Positions 28,328 through 37,807 of a DNA stretch of 64,000 bases are shown one piece after another. The notes under the pieces were generated by a model. That model had not been told where the DNA came from and did not search any database. It was given only the letters and a program-made list of their open reading frames with translations. The DNA is from an uncultured Bacteroidota bacterium (GTDB lineage: Bacteria > Bacteroidota > Bacteroidia > Flavobacteriales > Flavobacteriaceae): contig CACEAZ010000006.1 in NCBI GenBank assembly GCA_902557655.1, positions 1 through 64,000 of the forward strand, in the 5' to 3' direction. The position numbers and the translations under genes are program-made. The stretch's first letter is position 1. Each line of letters starts with the position of its first letter.

Positions 28328-30868
28328 ATGGATGATAATTTTTCACCTAGAGTAAAAGATGTTATTACCTTTAGTAAAGAAGAGGCTTTAAGACTTGGTC
28401 ATGATTTCATAGGGACTGAGCATTTAGTACTTGGTATTATAAGAAATGGTGAAGGAAAGGCAATCGATATATTAAATTTTTTAGGTATTGATTTAAATGA
28501 ATTAAGAAGAAAAGTTGAATCTCTAAATCCAATAAATTTTGATAACGATGTTAAAGAATCGTCTAAAAAAAATCTTCATCTTACAAGACAAGCTGAGCGT
28601 GCTTTAAAAACTACATTTTTAGAAGCTAAGCTATTTCAAAGTTCGTTAATCAATACTGCTCACCTACTCTTATGCATCTTAAGAAACGAGAATGATCCTA
28701 CGGCGAAAATTTTCAATAACATGGAAGTTAATTATAATGTTGTTAAAGATGAGTATAAGTCTATCATAGGAAAAGATGACTTTTCTGAAGAAAGCGAAGC
28801 TGATCACTCTGAAACCAGTGAAATTGAGGATCTAAAGTCTTCAAAATCAAGTACGAAATCAAAATCTTCAAAAAAATCAAAAACTCCGGTTTTAGACAAT
28901 TTTGGAAAGGATCTTACTTTAATGGCTGAAAATAATGAATTAGACCCAATAATTGGAAGGGAAGTTGAAATCCAAAGAGTTTCACAAATTCTAAGTAGAA
29001 GAAAGAAGAATAATCCCTTATTAATTGGTGAGCCAGGTGTAGGTAAATCCGCTATTGCAGAGGGATTAGCAATTAGAATTATTAAGAAAAAAGTTTCTAG
29101 AGTTTTATTTAATAAAAGAATAATCTCCTTAGATCTTGCCAGTTTAGTTGCAGGAACTAAATACAGAGGTCAATTTGAAGAAAGAATGAAGGCTGTAATG
29201 AATGAGCTTGAAAAAAATTCTGATGTTATTCTTTTTATAGATGAAATTCATACAATTGTTGGTGCTGGTGGTGCAACAGGAAGTCTTGACGCTTCAAATA
29301 TGTTTAAGCCTGCTCTTGCAAGAGGCACGATTCAATGTATAGGCGCCACGACACTTGATGAGTATAGAAACTCTATTGAAAAAGATGGCGCACTTGAAAG
29401 AAGATTTCAAAAAATTATAGTAGAACAAACCAATGAAGAAGAAACTTTAGAGATTCTCAAAAATATTAAAGACAAGTATGAAGACCATCATAATGTAATC
29501 TATACAGACGAGGCTTTACTTGCTTGTGTTAAACTTACATCTAGATACATGACAGACAGACATCTTCCTGATAAAGCCATTGATGCTCTAGATGAAGCTG
29601 GGTCAAGAGTTCATTTAACGAATCTTGATGTTCCTTTGCATATCACTGATCTTGAATCGGAATTAGACAATGTTAAAAGTGATAAAAATCAAGCTGTAAA
29701 AAATCAAAAGTATGAACAAGCAGCAAGTTTTAGAGATAAGGAGAAAATTATTGAAAAAAAATTAAATAGTGCACAAATTCTTTGGGAAGAAGAGTGTAAA
29801 AAAAATAAAGAGATTGTAAACGAAGAAAGCATTGCTGATGTAGTTTCAATGATGACAGGTATTCCTTTAAACAAATTGAAACAATCAGAGAGTAATAAAT
29901 TATCTAATCTTACATCAATAGTAAAGAAAAGTATTATTGGACAAGATAAAGCTATTGAAAAGGTAGTAAAATCAATCCAAAGAAACAGAGCGGGATTAAA
30001 GGATCCAAAGAAACCAATTGGCTCATTTATATTTTTGGGGCAAACAGGTGTAGGAAAAACTCAGTTAGCAAAGATCCTTGCAAAAGAATTATTTGACTCT
30101 GAAGATGCGTTAATTCGTGTGGATATGAGTGAATATATGGAGAAGTTTGCAATTTCTAGATTAATTGGTGCTCCTCCAGGTTATGTTGGTTATGAAGACG
30201 GTGGTCAGCTTACAGAAAAGATTAGAAGAAAGCCTTATGCAGTAGTTTTGTTAGATGAAATAGAAAAGGCACATCCAGATGTGTTTAATATGCTTTTACA
30301 GGTTCTGGATGATGGGTTTTTGACAGATAGTCTTGGAAGAAAAATTGATTTCACTAATTGTGTGATTATTATGACTTCAAATATTGGAGTTAAAAAGATT
30401 CAAGATTTTGGATCTGGAGTTGGATTTGGAACAACAGCAAAAAAATCTCAAGAAGATTCGTTTACCCAAAAGACTATTATGAATTCACTACAAAAAAAGT
30501 TTGCTCCAGAATTTTTAAATAGAATAGATGAAGTCATAATTTTTAATTCATTATCTGAACAAAACATTCATTCAATTATTGAAATTGAATTAGAAAAATT
30601 ATACGAAAGGATTAATGAATTAGGCTATAAAATTAAACTATCAAAAAAGGCTAAAGATTTTTTATGTAAAAAAGGTTACGATAAAAAATATGGAGCAAGA
30701 CCCTTAAAAAGAACCATCCAAAAGCATGTTGAGGACCTAATAGCGGCAGAGATATTAAATTCTTCTATAAATGACGGAGATACAATTACAATCGACCATG
30801 TTTCTAAAAAATCTGAACTATCTATCAAGATAAAAAACTCTAAAGAAACAAAAACATCAAAGAAATAA
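28328..30868 (+). CDS. clpC: Clp protease ATP-binding subunit ClpC
   Basis: The ORF track starts at 28298, but family alignment from memory supports the ATG at 28328 (MDDNFSPRVKDVITFSKEEA), giving 846 residues. The order is Clp N-domain repeats (about 1-150), a Lys/Ser-rich linker (KSSKSSTKSKSSKKSK), AAA D1 with Walker A GEPGVGKSA, a UVR/middle segment (NQKYEQAASFRDKEK), AAA D2 with GQTGVGKTQ, and a ClpB-type C-terminal D2-small domain. It unfolds substrates for ClpP in the cytosol. Its 3' end overlaps the convergent hutH gene by 12 bp. Confidence 0.96.
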   Translation: MDDNFSPRVKDVITFSKEEALRLGHDFIGTEHLVLGIIRNGEGKAIDILNFLGIDLNELRRKVESLNPINFDNDVKESSKKNLHLTRQAERALKTTFLEAKLFQSSLINTAHLLLCILRNENDPTAKIFNNMEVNYNVVKDEYKSIIGKDDFSEESEADHSETSEIEDLKSSKSSTKSKSSKKSKTPVLDNFGKDLTLMAENNELDPIIGREVEIQRVSQILSRRKKNNPLLIGEPGVGKSAIAEGLAIRIIKKKVSRVLFNKRIISLDLASLVAGTKYRGQFEERMKAVMNELEKNSDVILFIDEIHTIVGAGGATGSLDASNMFKPALARGTIQCIGATTLDEYRNSIEKDGALERRFQKIIVEQTNEEETLEILKNIKDKYEDHHNVIYTDEALLACVKLTSRYMTDRHLPDKAIDALDEAGSRVHLTNLDVPLHITDLESELDNVKSDKNQAVKNQKYEQAASFRDKEKIIEKKLNSAQILWEEECKKNKEIVNEESIADVVSMMTGIPLNKLKQSESNKLSNLTSIVKKSIIGQDKAIEKVVKSIQRNRAGLKDPKKPIGSFIFLGQTGVGKTQLAKILAKELFDSEDALIRVDMSEYMEKFAISRLIGAPPGYVGYEDGGQLTEKIRRKPYAVVLLDEIEKAHPDVFNMLLQVLDDGFLTDSLGRKIDFTNCVIIMTSNIGVKKIQDFGSGVGFGTTAKKSQEDSFTQKTIMNSLQKKFAPEFLNRIDEVIIFNSLSEQNIHSIIEIELEKLYERINELGYKIKLSKKAKDFLCKKGYDKKYGARPLKRTIQKHVEDLIAAEILNSSINDGDTITIDHVSKKSELSIKIKNSKETKTSKK

Positions 30869-32356
30869 TTTTTTGATTTTATAATTTTTAATAAAATTAT
30901 TTACTTTTTTAATTTCAACGTACATTATCTTATCATTTGAAATTTTAGAAGAAACAACCCTTAGTTTTTTTAAAAATTCACTGATTATTTTAGAGGATTT
31001 AATAATATTAAAGTCTTTAGCTTGTGCTGCAGAAATCAATTCAACAGCTAGAATATCATAAAGATTGGAACATATTTCTCTTAATTGATTTGCTCCGTTA
31101 GCACCCATACTTACGTGATCCTCTTGTCCGTTTGAGGAAGTAATCGAATCTATGCTTGAAGGAGTTGAAAGTTGTTTATTAGCACTAACCAAACTTGCTG
31201 CAGTATATTGAATAATCATAAGACCGGAATTTAACCCCGGATTCTTTGTTAAAAAAGAAGGTAAGTTTCTTTTACCTGACATTAGATTAAAAGTTCTTCG
31301 TTCAGAAATATTTCCTAATTCTGAAAGAGAAATTTTTAAAAAATCAATTATTAATGCCAAAGGTTGTCCGTGAAAATTACCACCTGAAATTATTTTATTT
31401 TCATTTGGAAAGATTAATGGGTTATCAGTTACAGAGTTTACTTCTATTTCAATAACCTTAGAGCAGTAATTTATTGAATCTAATGTTGCTCCATGAACTT
31501 GTGGAATACATCTAAACGAATAAGGATCCTGAACATCTTCTTTAGAGATTGAACCTATACTGCTACCTTTCAAAAAGCTTAAAACTCTCTTTGATACATC
31601 AATTTGGCCTTTTTGTGGTCTAATCTGCGAGATAAGTTTATCAAAGGGCGACAGATCGCAATTAAATGCCTCTAATGATATGCAAGAAATTTTATCTGCT
31701 AAATAAGAAATTCTGTATGCATCAAACAATGAATATAATAAAGAAGATAGCATAAACTGTGTTCCGTTAATTAATGCTAAGCCTTCTTTTGAACCAAGAC
31801 TTATTTTTTTTAGAGAGTATTTCTTAAGAACTTTTTTGGAATTAATAATTTTCCCTTTATATTCAACCTCGCCTTCCCCTATTATTGGCAATGACATATG
31901 AGATAAAGGGGATAGATCCCCGGAAGCACCCAATGAACCATACTTATATACCACAGGAAATATATTGTTATTGTAAAAAAATAATAATCTTTCAACAGTT
32001 TCTAATTTGATTCCACTAAAACCTTTAGATAATGAAATTATTTTTAGTAACATCATCAGCTTAACAATGTTAGACTCTACTTTTTCACCTGTTCCACAAG
32101 CGTGTGACCTAAGTAAATTAATTTGCAGAATTTCTAAATTATCATTATCTATTTTTACATTATGAAGATCTCCAAAACCTGTATTTACTCCATAAAATGG
32201 TTTGTTTTCATCTCTAATTTTTTTCTCTAAAAAAGACCTCGACTTGTTAATATTTGAAATAACCGTTTTTGATAGAGATAGTTTTTTATCCTTAAAAACT
32301 ATATCATATATTTCATCTATTGAAATATTTTTATTTTTTATTGTGTAGTTGGTCAT
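30857..32356 (-). CDS. hutH: Histidine ammonia-lyase
   Basis: This 499-residue member of the aromatic amino-acid lyase family converts histidine to urocanate and ammonia. The MIO prosthetic group forms from the Ala-Ser-Gly triad in GSLGASGDLSPLSH (about 142-155). Also seen are the YGVNTGFG motif near residue 60 and the C-terminal NGQEDHVSMG. Histidine-type active-site residues fit HAL better than PAL or TAL, but substrate is inferred. No hutU, hutI or hutG is adjacent, so any pathway would be dispersed. It overlaps clpC convergently by 12 bp and is divergent from gcvT. Confidence 0.9.
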   Translation of the reverse strand: MTNYTIKNKNISIDEIYDIVFKDKKLSLSKTVISNINKSRSFLEKKIRDENKPFYGVNTGFGDLHNVKIDNDNLEILQINLLRSHACGTGEKVESNIVKLMMLLKIISLSKGFSGIKLETVERLLFFYNNNIFPVVYKYGSLGASGDLSPLSHMSLPIIGEGEVEYKGKIINSKKVLKKYSLKKISLGSKEGLALINGTQFMLSSLLYSLFDAYRISYLADKISCISLEAFNCDLSPFDKLISQIRPQKGQIDVSKRVLSFLKGSSIGSISKEDVQDPYSFRCIPQVHGATLDSINYCSKVIEIEVNSVTDNPLIFPNENKIISGGNFHGQPLALIIDFLKISLSELGNISERRTFNLMSGKRNLPSFLTKNPGLNSGLMIIQYTAASLVSANKQLSTPSSIDSITSSNGQEDHVSMGANGANQLREICSNLYDILAVELISAAQAKDFNIIKSSKIISEFLKKLRVVSSKISNDKIMYVEIKKVNNFIKNYKIKKLFL

Positions 32357-32384
32357 TAAAAATATATTATGAACTAAAAATAGT

Positions 32385-32392
32385 TAAATTTG
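32385..32392 (+). promoter_or_regulatory. Candidate -7 box of gcvT
   Basis: TAAATTTG matches TAnnTTTG exactly and lies 41 nt before the gcvT ATG, within the hutH-gcvT divergent gap. The spacing would give a leader of about 35 nt. No consensus -33 TTTG is seen. Confidence 0.4.
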
Positions 32393-32433
32393 TTTCACAC
32401 TAAAAATTAATTCTCTAAAACATAGTAATTGTG

Positions 32434-33495
32434 ATGAAGAAAACCGCATTGTATGAAAAGCATTTAGAATTAAATGCTAAAATGATTGATTTTGCTGGAT
32501 ACCTGATGCCAGTACAATATGAAGGTGTTGTTGCAGAACATATTTCTGTAAAGAAAGATGTGGGTGTATTTGATGTGTCTCATATGGGGGAATTTTATAT
32601 TCATGGAGACAAAGCTGAAGAGTTTCTACAAAGTGTTCTTAGTAATGATATTAGTATTCTAAAAAATGGCCAAGCACAGTACAACTGTATTCCAAACGAG
32701 TCTGGAGGTATTGTTGATGATTTAATTCTCTATAAATTTGAAACCAACAGATATATGCTTGTTGTTAATGCTTCAAATATCAATAAAGACTGGGAGTTTT
32801 TAGCAAATAAAAATGTATTTGGTGTCCAAATGATTAATGTTTCAGATGATTACTCCCTCATTTCTGTTCAAGGGCCCAAATCAAAAAATGTTTTACAATC
32901 AATATTTGATTTTGATTTAGAAAGTGTTGGTTATTATCATTTTGTTTTTTTAGACGGTCTTATTATCTCTAACACAGGATATACTGGATGTGGAGGTTTT
33001 GAAATATATTGTAAAAATGAATTTGCATCAGATTTATGGGATAAAATTTTTAAGGCAGGAAAAGATTATAAAATCAAACCTATTGGATTAGCGGCTAGAG
33101 ATACATTGAGATTAGAGATGGGTTTTTGTCTCTATGGAAACGATATTAACGATAATACATCCCCTATTGAAGCAGGATTGTCATGGATAACCAAAACCAA
33201 TAAAATATTTACCTCCTCCAATATATTTAAAAATCAAAAAGAAAAAGGAGTTAATAAAAAATTAATCGGTTTCAAGATGCTTGAAAAATCCATTCCAAGA
33301 AAAGATTATGAAATTTTAAATTCAGATCATAAAATAATAGGGATAGTTACTTCTGGAACCATGTCACCTTCATTAAACTTTGGAATAGGTCTTGGTTATG
33401 TTAAAAGTGGCTTTGAAGAAATTGATACCGAGATTTTTATAAAAATTAGAAAGAATATAAAAAAAGCTATAATAGTTAAAACTCCATTCAAATAA
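32434..33495 (+). CDS. gcvT: Glycine cleavage system aminomethyltransferase (T-protein)
   Basis: The track start at 32431 is a GTG followed at once by an ATG at 32434. I take the ATG, giving 353 residues. GcvT transfers the aminomethyl carbon from lipoyl-H-protein to tetrahydrofolate and releases ammonia. Motifs are YEGVVAEHISVKKDVGVFDVSHMGEF at the N-terminus, the folate-site NTGYTGCGGFEIYC, ARDTLRLEMGFCLYGNDI, and TSGTMSPSLNFGIGLGYV. No gcvH or gcvP is adjacent, as is common in Bacteroidota. It lies 2 bp before yebC. Confidence 0.95.
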   Translation: MKKTALYEKHLELNAKMIDFAGYLMPVQYEGVVAEHISVKKDVGVFDVSHMGEFYIHGDKAEEFLQSVLSNDISILKNGQAQYNCIPNESGGIVDDLILYKFETNRYMLVVNASNINKDWEFLANKNVFGVQMINVSDDYSLISVQGPKSKNVLQSIFDFDLESVGYYHFVFLDGLIISNTGYTGCGGFEIYCKNEFASDLWDKIFKAGKDYKIKPIGLAARDTLRLEMGFCLYGNDINDNTSPIEAGLSWITKTNKIFTSSNIFKNQKEKGVNKKLIGFKMLEKSIPRKDYEILNSDHKIIGIVTSGTMSPSLNFGIGLGYVKSGFEEIDTEIFIKIRKNIKKAIIVKTPFK

Positions 33496-33497
33496 TT

Positions 33498-34205
33498 ATG
33501 GGACGAGCATTTGAATTTAGAAAGGCTAGAAAAATGAAACGATGGTCTGCCATGAGTAAGGCATTCACGAGAATTGGTAAAGATATAGTTATGGCTGTTA
33601 AGGATGGTGGTCCTGACCCCGACTCAAATTCAAAATTGCGTGCAGTAATTCAAAATGCCAAGTCTGTTAATATGCCCAAAGATAATGTTGAGCGTGCAAT
33701 TAAAAGAGCATCTGACAAATCACTTGGGGAATATAAAGAAGTTTTATTTGAAGGATATGCTCCACATGGTGTTGCTGTATTGGTTGAAACAGCAACAGAT
33801 AATAATACACGAACAGTTGCAAATATTAGAAGTTATTTTAACAAACACAATGGAAATTTAGGCACTTCAGGATCGGTATCTTTTATGTTTGATCATACAT
33901 GTAGCTTTAAAATAAATAAACTAAATATAGACATTGAAGAATTAGAATTAGAATTAATTGATTACGGAGCTGAGGAATTATTCACTGATGATGAGTCGAT
34001 TTTAATTTATGCGTCGTTTGATTGTTTTGGAGAAATGCAAAAAATACTTGAGGAGTTAAATCATGAAATAATTTCATCCAGTTTTGATAGAATACCAAAC
34101 AATTTTAAAGAAGTTTCTGAGATTCAAAAGTTAGAAATCGATAAACTACTGGAAAAAATTGAAAATGATGATGACGTTCAAAATGTATTTCACAATATGA
34201 AATAG
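33498..34205 (+). CDS. yebC: YebC/PmpR-family protein
   Basis: This 235-residue protein is full length for the YebC/TACO1 family. The N-terminus is MGRAFEFRKARKMKRWSAMSKAFTRIGKDIVMAVK, then NMPKDNVERAIKRA, and YAPHGVAVLVETATDNNTRTVA in the central domain. Family members were long called transcriptional regulators; recent work on relatives links them to translation of proline-rich stretches, so the role is not certain. It is probably co-transcribed with gcvT and ends 1 bp from the convergent acyltransferase gene. Confidence 0.95.
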   Translation: MGRAFEFRKARKMKRWSAMSKAFTRIGKDIVMAVKDGGPDPDSNSKLRAVIQNAKSVNMPKDNVERAIKRASDKSLGEYKEVLFEGYAPHGVAVLVETATDNNTRTVANIRSYFNKHNGNLGTSGSVSFMFDHTCSFKINKLNIDIEELELELIDYGAEELFTDDESILIYASFDCFGEMQKILEELNHEIISSSFDRIPNNFKEVSEIQKLEIDKLLEKIENDDDVQNVFHNMK

Positions 34206-34206
34206 C

Positions 34207-34770
34207 CTAGTCTACCCGAAAGCTATTTTTTTCAACTTTACCTACTACCCCACTAAAAAATCCTTCTATGTATTCAAAGTCCTTCTTAATATCTTCACTT
34301 GGGTAAAAGGGGTCAGAAATAAAACTTTTTTTGTTTTTATAGTCCATAGTAATCATTATGATCGGGACTTCTGCAGTTTTAGCTATATAATAAAAACCTG
34401 TTTTAAATTTTTCAACACTAGCTCTAGTTCCTTCTGGAGATAAGGATATTCTAAACTCTTTCTTTGTATCAAATAGGTTTGCAATGTACTGAACAAGATT
34501 GTTTTTTGAAGATCTGTTAACAGGAATTCCGCCATAATATTTTAAAAAAAGAGAGGTCGGAAAAACAAATAACTCTTCTTTCGCTAAAAAATTTGACTTA
34601 AACCCAATTGCACCCTTTACGAATAAACCTAAAAAAAGATCAAACCAATGTGTATGGGGAGCAGATATTAATACTGCCTTTTGAACCTTTTCCTTTGAAA
34701 GGTTTTTATTACCCGTAATCTTCCAACCTAATAGATAGATCAATATTAATTTAGATAGAGCCTTTTTCAT
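34207..34770 (-). CDS. PlsC-like lysophospholipid acyltransferase
   Basis: This 187-residue protein is short for PlsC (usually about 240) but keeps the acyltransferase core. It has the HX4D catalytic motif in APHTHWFD (about 36-41), a FXXGGXP-type region (KYYGGIPVNRSS), and the substrate-binding EGTR in LSPEGTRASV. An N-terminal hydrophobic stretch (LILIYLLGW) may seat it at the membrane. It could acylate lysophosphatidate or another glycerolipid; substrate not determined. Its start is 20 bp inside kdsB, so the two are tightly coupled, and a lipid-A or envelope role would fit that partner. Confidence 0.88.
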   Translation of the reverse strand: MKKALSKLILIYLLGWKITGNKNLSKEKVQKAVLISAPHTHWFDLFLGLFVKGAIGFKSNFLAKEELFVFPTSLFLKYYGGIPVNRSSKNNLVQYIANLFDTKKEFRISLSPEGTRASVEKFKTGFYYIAKTAEVPIIMITMDYKNKKSFISDPFYPSEDIKKDFEYIEGFFSGVVGKVEKNSFRVD

Positions 34771-35491
34771 TTATCATTTTTCTTGCCATTTCTAAATCTT
34801 CTAATGTATCAATACCGATAAATTTTTCGTCAGATTCAATCATTTTTATAGCTATCCCGTTTTCAACCATACGAAGTGCTTCAATCTTTTCTGCAGTTTC
34901 CAAGTCTCCAATTTTTAAACTTGAAAATTTTGTTAAAAAACTTTTTCTAAAAGCATAAACACCAACATGCTTGAAGTAATTTATCGAAGAATCATTTCTT
35001 TTAAATGGAATTATACTTCTAGAAAAATATATTGCATTTTGATTTTCGTCTGTTATTACTTTGACATTATTGGGATTTTCTACATCATAATTACTTTTAA
35101 ACCTTGACATTACAGAAACAACATTTATTGATTTCTCATTATCCTCAAGGAATTTATCTATAATTAATTTTAATGTTTTTGAATTTATAAAGGGTTCGTC
35201 ACCTTGAATATTGATAATAATTTCTGAATTAATTTCATCAGAAACATCCGCTATCCTATCCGTACCAGTTTCATATTCCTTGTTTTTAAATATGTAATTA
35301 ACATCATTTTTATTTAATTCTTCTTTAATTAGTTTACTATTAGTAACTACGATTACATCATTAAATAAATTTGATTTCAACGCAGACTCATAAGTCCTAA
35401 TTATTAGAGATTTACCGCAAATATCCATTAGTAATTTATTGGGAAGCCTACTTGAATCAAGTCTTGCCGGAATAACTGCTGTTATATTCAT
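34751..35491 (-). CDS. kdsB: 3-deoxy-manno-octulosonate cytidylyltransferase
   Basis: This 246-residue enzyme activates Kdo with CTP to give CMP-Kdo for lipid-A core assembly in the cytosol. The N-terminal nucleotide site is VIPARLDSSRLPNKLLMDI. The central region holds ETGTDRIADV and INIQGDEPFI, and YFKHVGVYAFRKSFL follows. Length is standard. It is the second gene of a helicase-kdsB-acyltransferase transcript and overlaps the acyltransferase by 20 bp. Together with lptD in the same window it shows that the cell makes Kdo-type LPS. Confidence 0.96.
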   Translation of the reverse strand: MNITAVIPARLDSSRLPNKLLMDICGKSLIIRTYESALKSNLFNDVIVVTNSKLIKEELNKNDVNYIFKNKEYETGTDRIADVSDEINSEIIINIQGDEPFINSKTLKLIIDKFLEDNEKSINVVSVMSRFKSNYDVENPNNVKVITDENQNAIYFSRSIIPFKRNDSSINYFKHVGVYAFRKSFLTKFSSLKIGDLETAEKIEALRMVENGIAIKMIESDEKFIGIDTLEDLEMARKMINEKGSI

Positions 35492-35515
35492 AAATTAAAT
35501 GTAGGGGGTTAATTT

Positions 35516-36937
35516 TTATAAATCAAAAAATTCTTTATTAAATCCTATTAAATGTAATTTATTTTTTGCCCTAGTCATTGCTGTATATAACCATCTGAAA
35601 AAATCCTCATCCATTCCATTTGGCAAATAAGGAAATTCTAAAAAAATTGAATCCCATTGACCACCTTGGGACTTATGACATGTAAACGAATATGCAAATT
35701 TAACCTGTAAAGCATTAAAGTACTTATTTTTTTTAACACTTAAATGTCTTTTATATTTTGTTTTTATATCCATATAATCTTTGAGTATTTCCTGATATAA
35801 GTTGGTGGTTTCTGAATATTCTAAAGAAGAGGTATTGATATCTAATGTATCTAGAATTAATACTGTTTCAAACGACTTTATTTTTGGATAGTCAACCATT
35901 GTTATTTTAACCTCAGCAAAACGATATCCATACAATTTCTTGATACTGTAAATTTCTTCAATTTTAATGATATCTCCATTTGCAATAAAACCTAAATCCC
36001 TTTTATTATTTAACCAATGATAATTGTTTTTTACTACCATTAATAGATCTCCAACGGTAATTATATTTTCGTTCATTAGAATTATTTCCCTGATGTTTTT
36101 ATTGTAGACATTAGCTCTTTTATTTGATCTTACTATAACTGCTGTCTCATCTATTCCAAATGAATTATATGAGTCATTAAGTAAATTCATTAGATCTTCT
36201 CCATCCTCTACTCTAATAAGATCTTTAAATCCTGAGATTTTAAAATTTATATTATCAAATAGATTTGATTCAATTTTATTTCTAATTGATGTAGCGTAAG
36301 AAAGAATCCCGGAATTTAAATCTTGTCTTACTACATCTGTAAGCTCCACAGATTCTATCTTTTTATCATACTCTTTTTCAAGGTATTCATCATTTAGGGA
36401 GTATGAAATGTTAGATTTTATTGGGGGTAATTGTGCGGAATCTCCAACAATCAAAAGCTTACACTTAAATCCGGAATAAACATATTGAATAATATTATCT
36501 AAAAGAGACTGGGAAAAAAGACCAATCCCCTCAGATCTATTAGTTCCAATCATGGAGGCTTCGTCAACAATAAATAAAGTGTTTTTATGTTTATTAACCT
36601 TTAATGAAAAGTCAAGGTTGCCGGAAAAATTACTTTTCGCGTAAAATATTTCTTTGTGAATTGTAAATGCTTCCTTTTCACAATATCCAGAAAGAACTTT
36701 TGCAGATCTTCCTGTTGGGGCAAGTAATATTACAGATTTTTTAATTTTCCATAAGTTTTTTACAACATTCGATATTATAAATGTTTTTCCCGTTCCAGCA
36801 TAACCTCTTAAAACAAAAATTGATTCATTTTTTTTATTAGAAATAAACAAACATATTTCCTTTACAGCTTTTTCTTGATTACTGTTTAAAGTGTTGGAGG
36901 GAGTATTAATAATGATTGAGCTTAGAGATTCCTCCAT
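35516..36937 (-). CDS. RecD-like superfamily 1 DNA helicase
   Basis: This 473-residue protein has Walker A in RGYAGTGKTFI (about 45), Walker B in LFIVDEASM, motif III GDSAQLPPIKS, and motif VI-type FAYSFTCHKSQGGQWDSIFLE with WLYTAMTRAKNKL at the C-terminus. This fits a short RecD2/PIF1-like 5'-3' helicase without the long N-terminal RecD2 extension. It is not next to recB or recC, so it probably works alone in DNA repair or replication. The kdsB gene follows by 24 bp. Similar stand-alone proteins are common in flavobacteria. Confidence 0.9.
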   Translation of the reverse strand: MEESLSSIIINTPSNTLNSNQEKAVKEICLFISNKKNESIFVLRGYAGTGKTFIISNVVKNLWKIKKSVILLAPTGRSAKVLSGYCEKEAFTIHKEIFYAKSNFSGNLDFSLKVNKHKNTLFIVDEASMIGTNRSEGIGLFSQSLLDNIIQYVYSGFKCKLLIVGDSAQLPPIKSNISYSLNDEYLEKEYDKKIESVELTDVVRQDLNSGILSYATSIRNKIESNLFDNINFKISGFKDLIRVEDGEDLMNLLNDSYNSFGIDETAVIVRSNKRANVYNKNIREIILMNENIITVGDLLMVVKNNYHWLNNKRDLGFIANGDIIKIEEIYSIKKLYGYRFAEVKITMVDYPKIKSFETVLILDTLDINTSSLEYSETTNLYQEILKDYMDIKTKYKRHLSVKKNKYFNALQVKFAYSFTCHKSQGGQWDSIFLEFPYLPNGMDEDFFRWLYTAMTRAKNKLHLIGFNKEFFDL

Positions 36938-37012
36938 TTAACCTAAAATAATTGAATATCAAATATATAAATGTTTTTGTTCTCATAGATTTTTACAAAT
37001 AAAAAAAAATTG

Positions 37013-37020
37013 TAGTTTTG
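37013..37020 (+). promoter_or_regulatory. Candidate -7 box of the 37044-39120 transcript
   Basis: TAGTTTTG fits TAnnTTTG and lies 23 nt before the first ATG of the unknown membrane protein gene. The upstream sequence is a poly-A tract with no clear -33 motif. Confidence 0.35.
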
Positions 37021-37043
37021 CTTATCTTACAATTAAAATTTCC

Positions 37044-37784
37044 ATGATGATGAAAATTCTTCTTTTTCTTTCTATTCCAATAGCAATAGGAATTGTTATT
37101 TATATTAGAACATATATGCAAGATAAACACAAACCCTATGTTTTGGGAGTATTATGGTTTTTTATATTGATTTTTAGTTTTTTGTTGTTTTCATCGATTA
37201 ATAGTGAAATTAAATTTGATCAGATTAAAAACGACAGATATCAGTTAGTAATAAAAAATCTAAAAGATATAAGAGATTCTCAGTTAGCTCACAGAAATGT
37301 TAAGGGAATATTTCAAAATAACTGGGACAGTCTTGTAAAGTTCGTTGAAGTTGACTCTTTTACAATAACTCAAAGAAGAGATTCTAGTGTTCTGGACAAA
37401 GAAATGACTAAAAGATACGGAGGCGTTAAAACTTATAAAGACATCGTAATTGTTGACACTTTAGGATTTGTTTCAGTTAAGGATTCATTATTTGGTTTTG
37501 ACAATAGGTATGAAAACATGATGTTTGTTCCATTTTCAGAAGATAAGGATACAAAATTTGACTTAAATGCTGGCTTTTTAAATCAAAATGGTATTAATAT
37601 TCCTGTTTTTGAAGCTAAAGTAAAAAAGAAAGTAATATTATATGATCAAGCGATAAATCTTGTACTAAAAGAAAATCAAGTTCAATCAGTTGACGGGGTT
37701 AATGGTTCCTTTTTGAAGATTGGATCCATGAAGGAGGTTAATACTAATGGAAATTGGCCAAAAAACTACTCTAAAGACAAATAA
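37044..37784 (+). CDS. Conserved membrane-anchored protein of unknown function
   Basis: This 246-residue protein has two N-terminal transmembrane helices (ILLFLSIPIAIGIVIYI and VLGVLWFFILIFSFLLFSSI). A hydrophilic domain of about 185 residues follows, starting with a helical stretch (IKNLKDIRDSQLAHRNVKG). I do not recognise a named domain. The stretch LKDIRDSQLAHRNVKGIFQNNWDSLVKFV is similar to what I recall from hypothetical proteins beside DUF3822 genes in other flavobacteria. With two helices, the soluble part would face the cytosol or periplasm depending on topology, which I cannot settle. It precedes the DUF3822 gene by 23 bp and is likely co-transcribed with it and rsmD. Confidence 0.85.
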   Translation: MMMKILLFLSIPIAIGIVIYIRTYMQDKHKPYVLGVLWFFILIFSFLLFSSINSEIKFDQIKNDRYQLVIKNLKDIRDSQLAHRNVKGIFQNNWDSLVKFVEVDSFTITQRRDSSVLDKEMTKRYGGVKTYKDIVIVDTLGFVSVKDSLFGFDNRYENMMFVPFSEDKDTKFDLNAGFLNQNGINIPVFEAKVKKKVILYDQAINLVLKENQVQSVDGVNGSFLKIGSMKEVNTNGNWPKNYSKDK

Positions 37785-37807
37785 ACCCCAATTTTAATTT
37801 TAACAAT

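Noticed and set aside
30857-32356. hut operon for histidine use
   Set aside because: Only hutH is here; neighbours are clpC and gcvT on the other strand.
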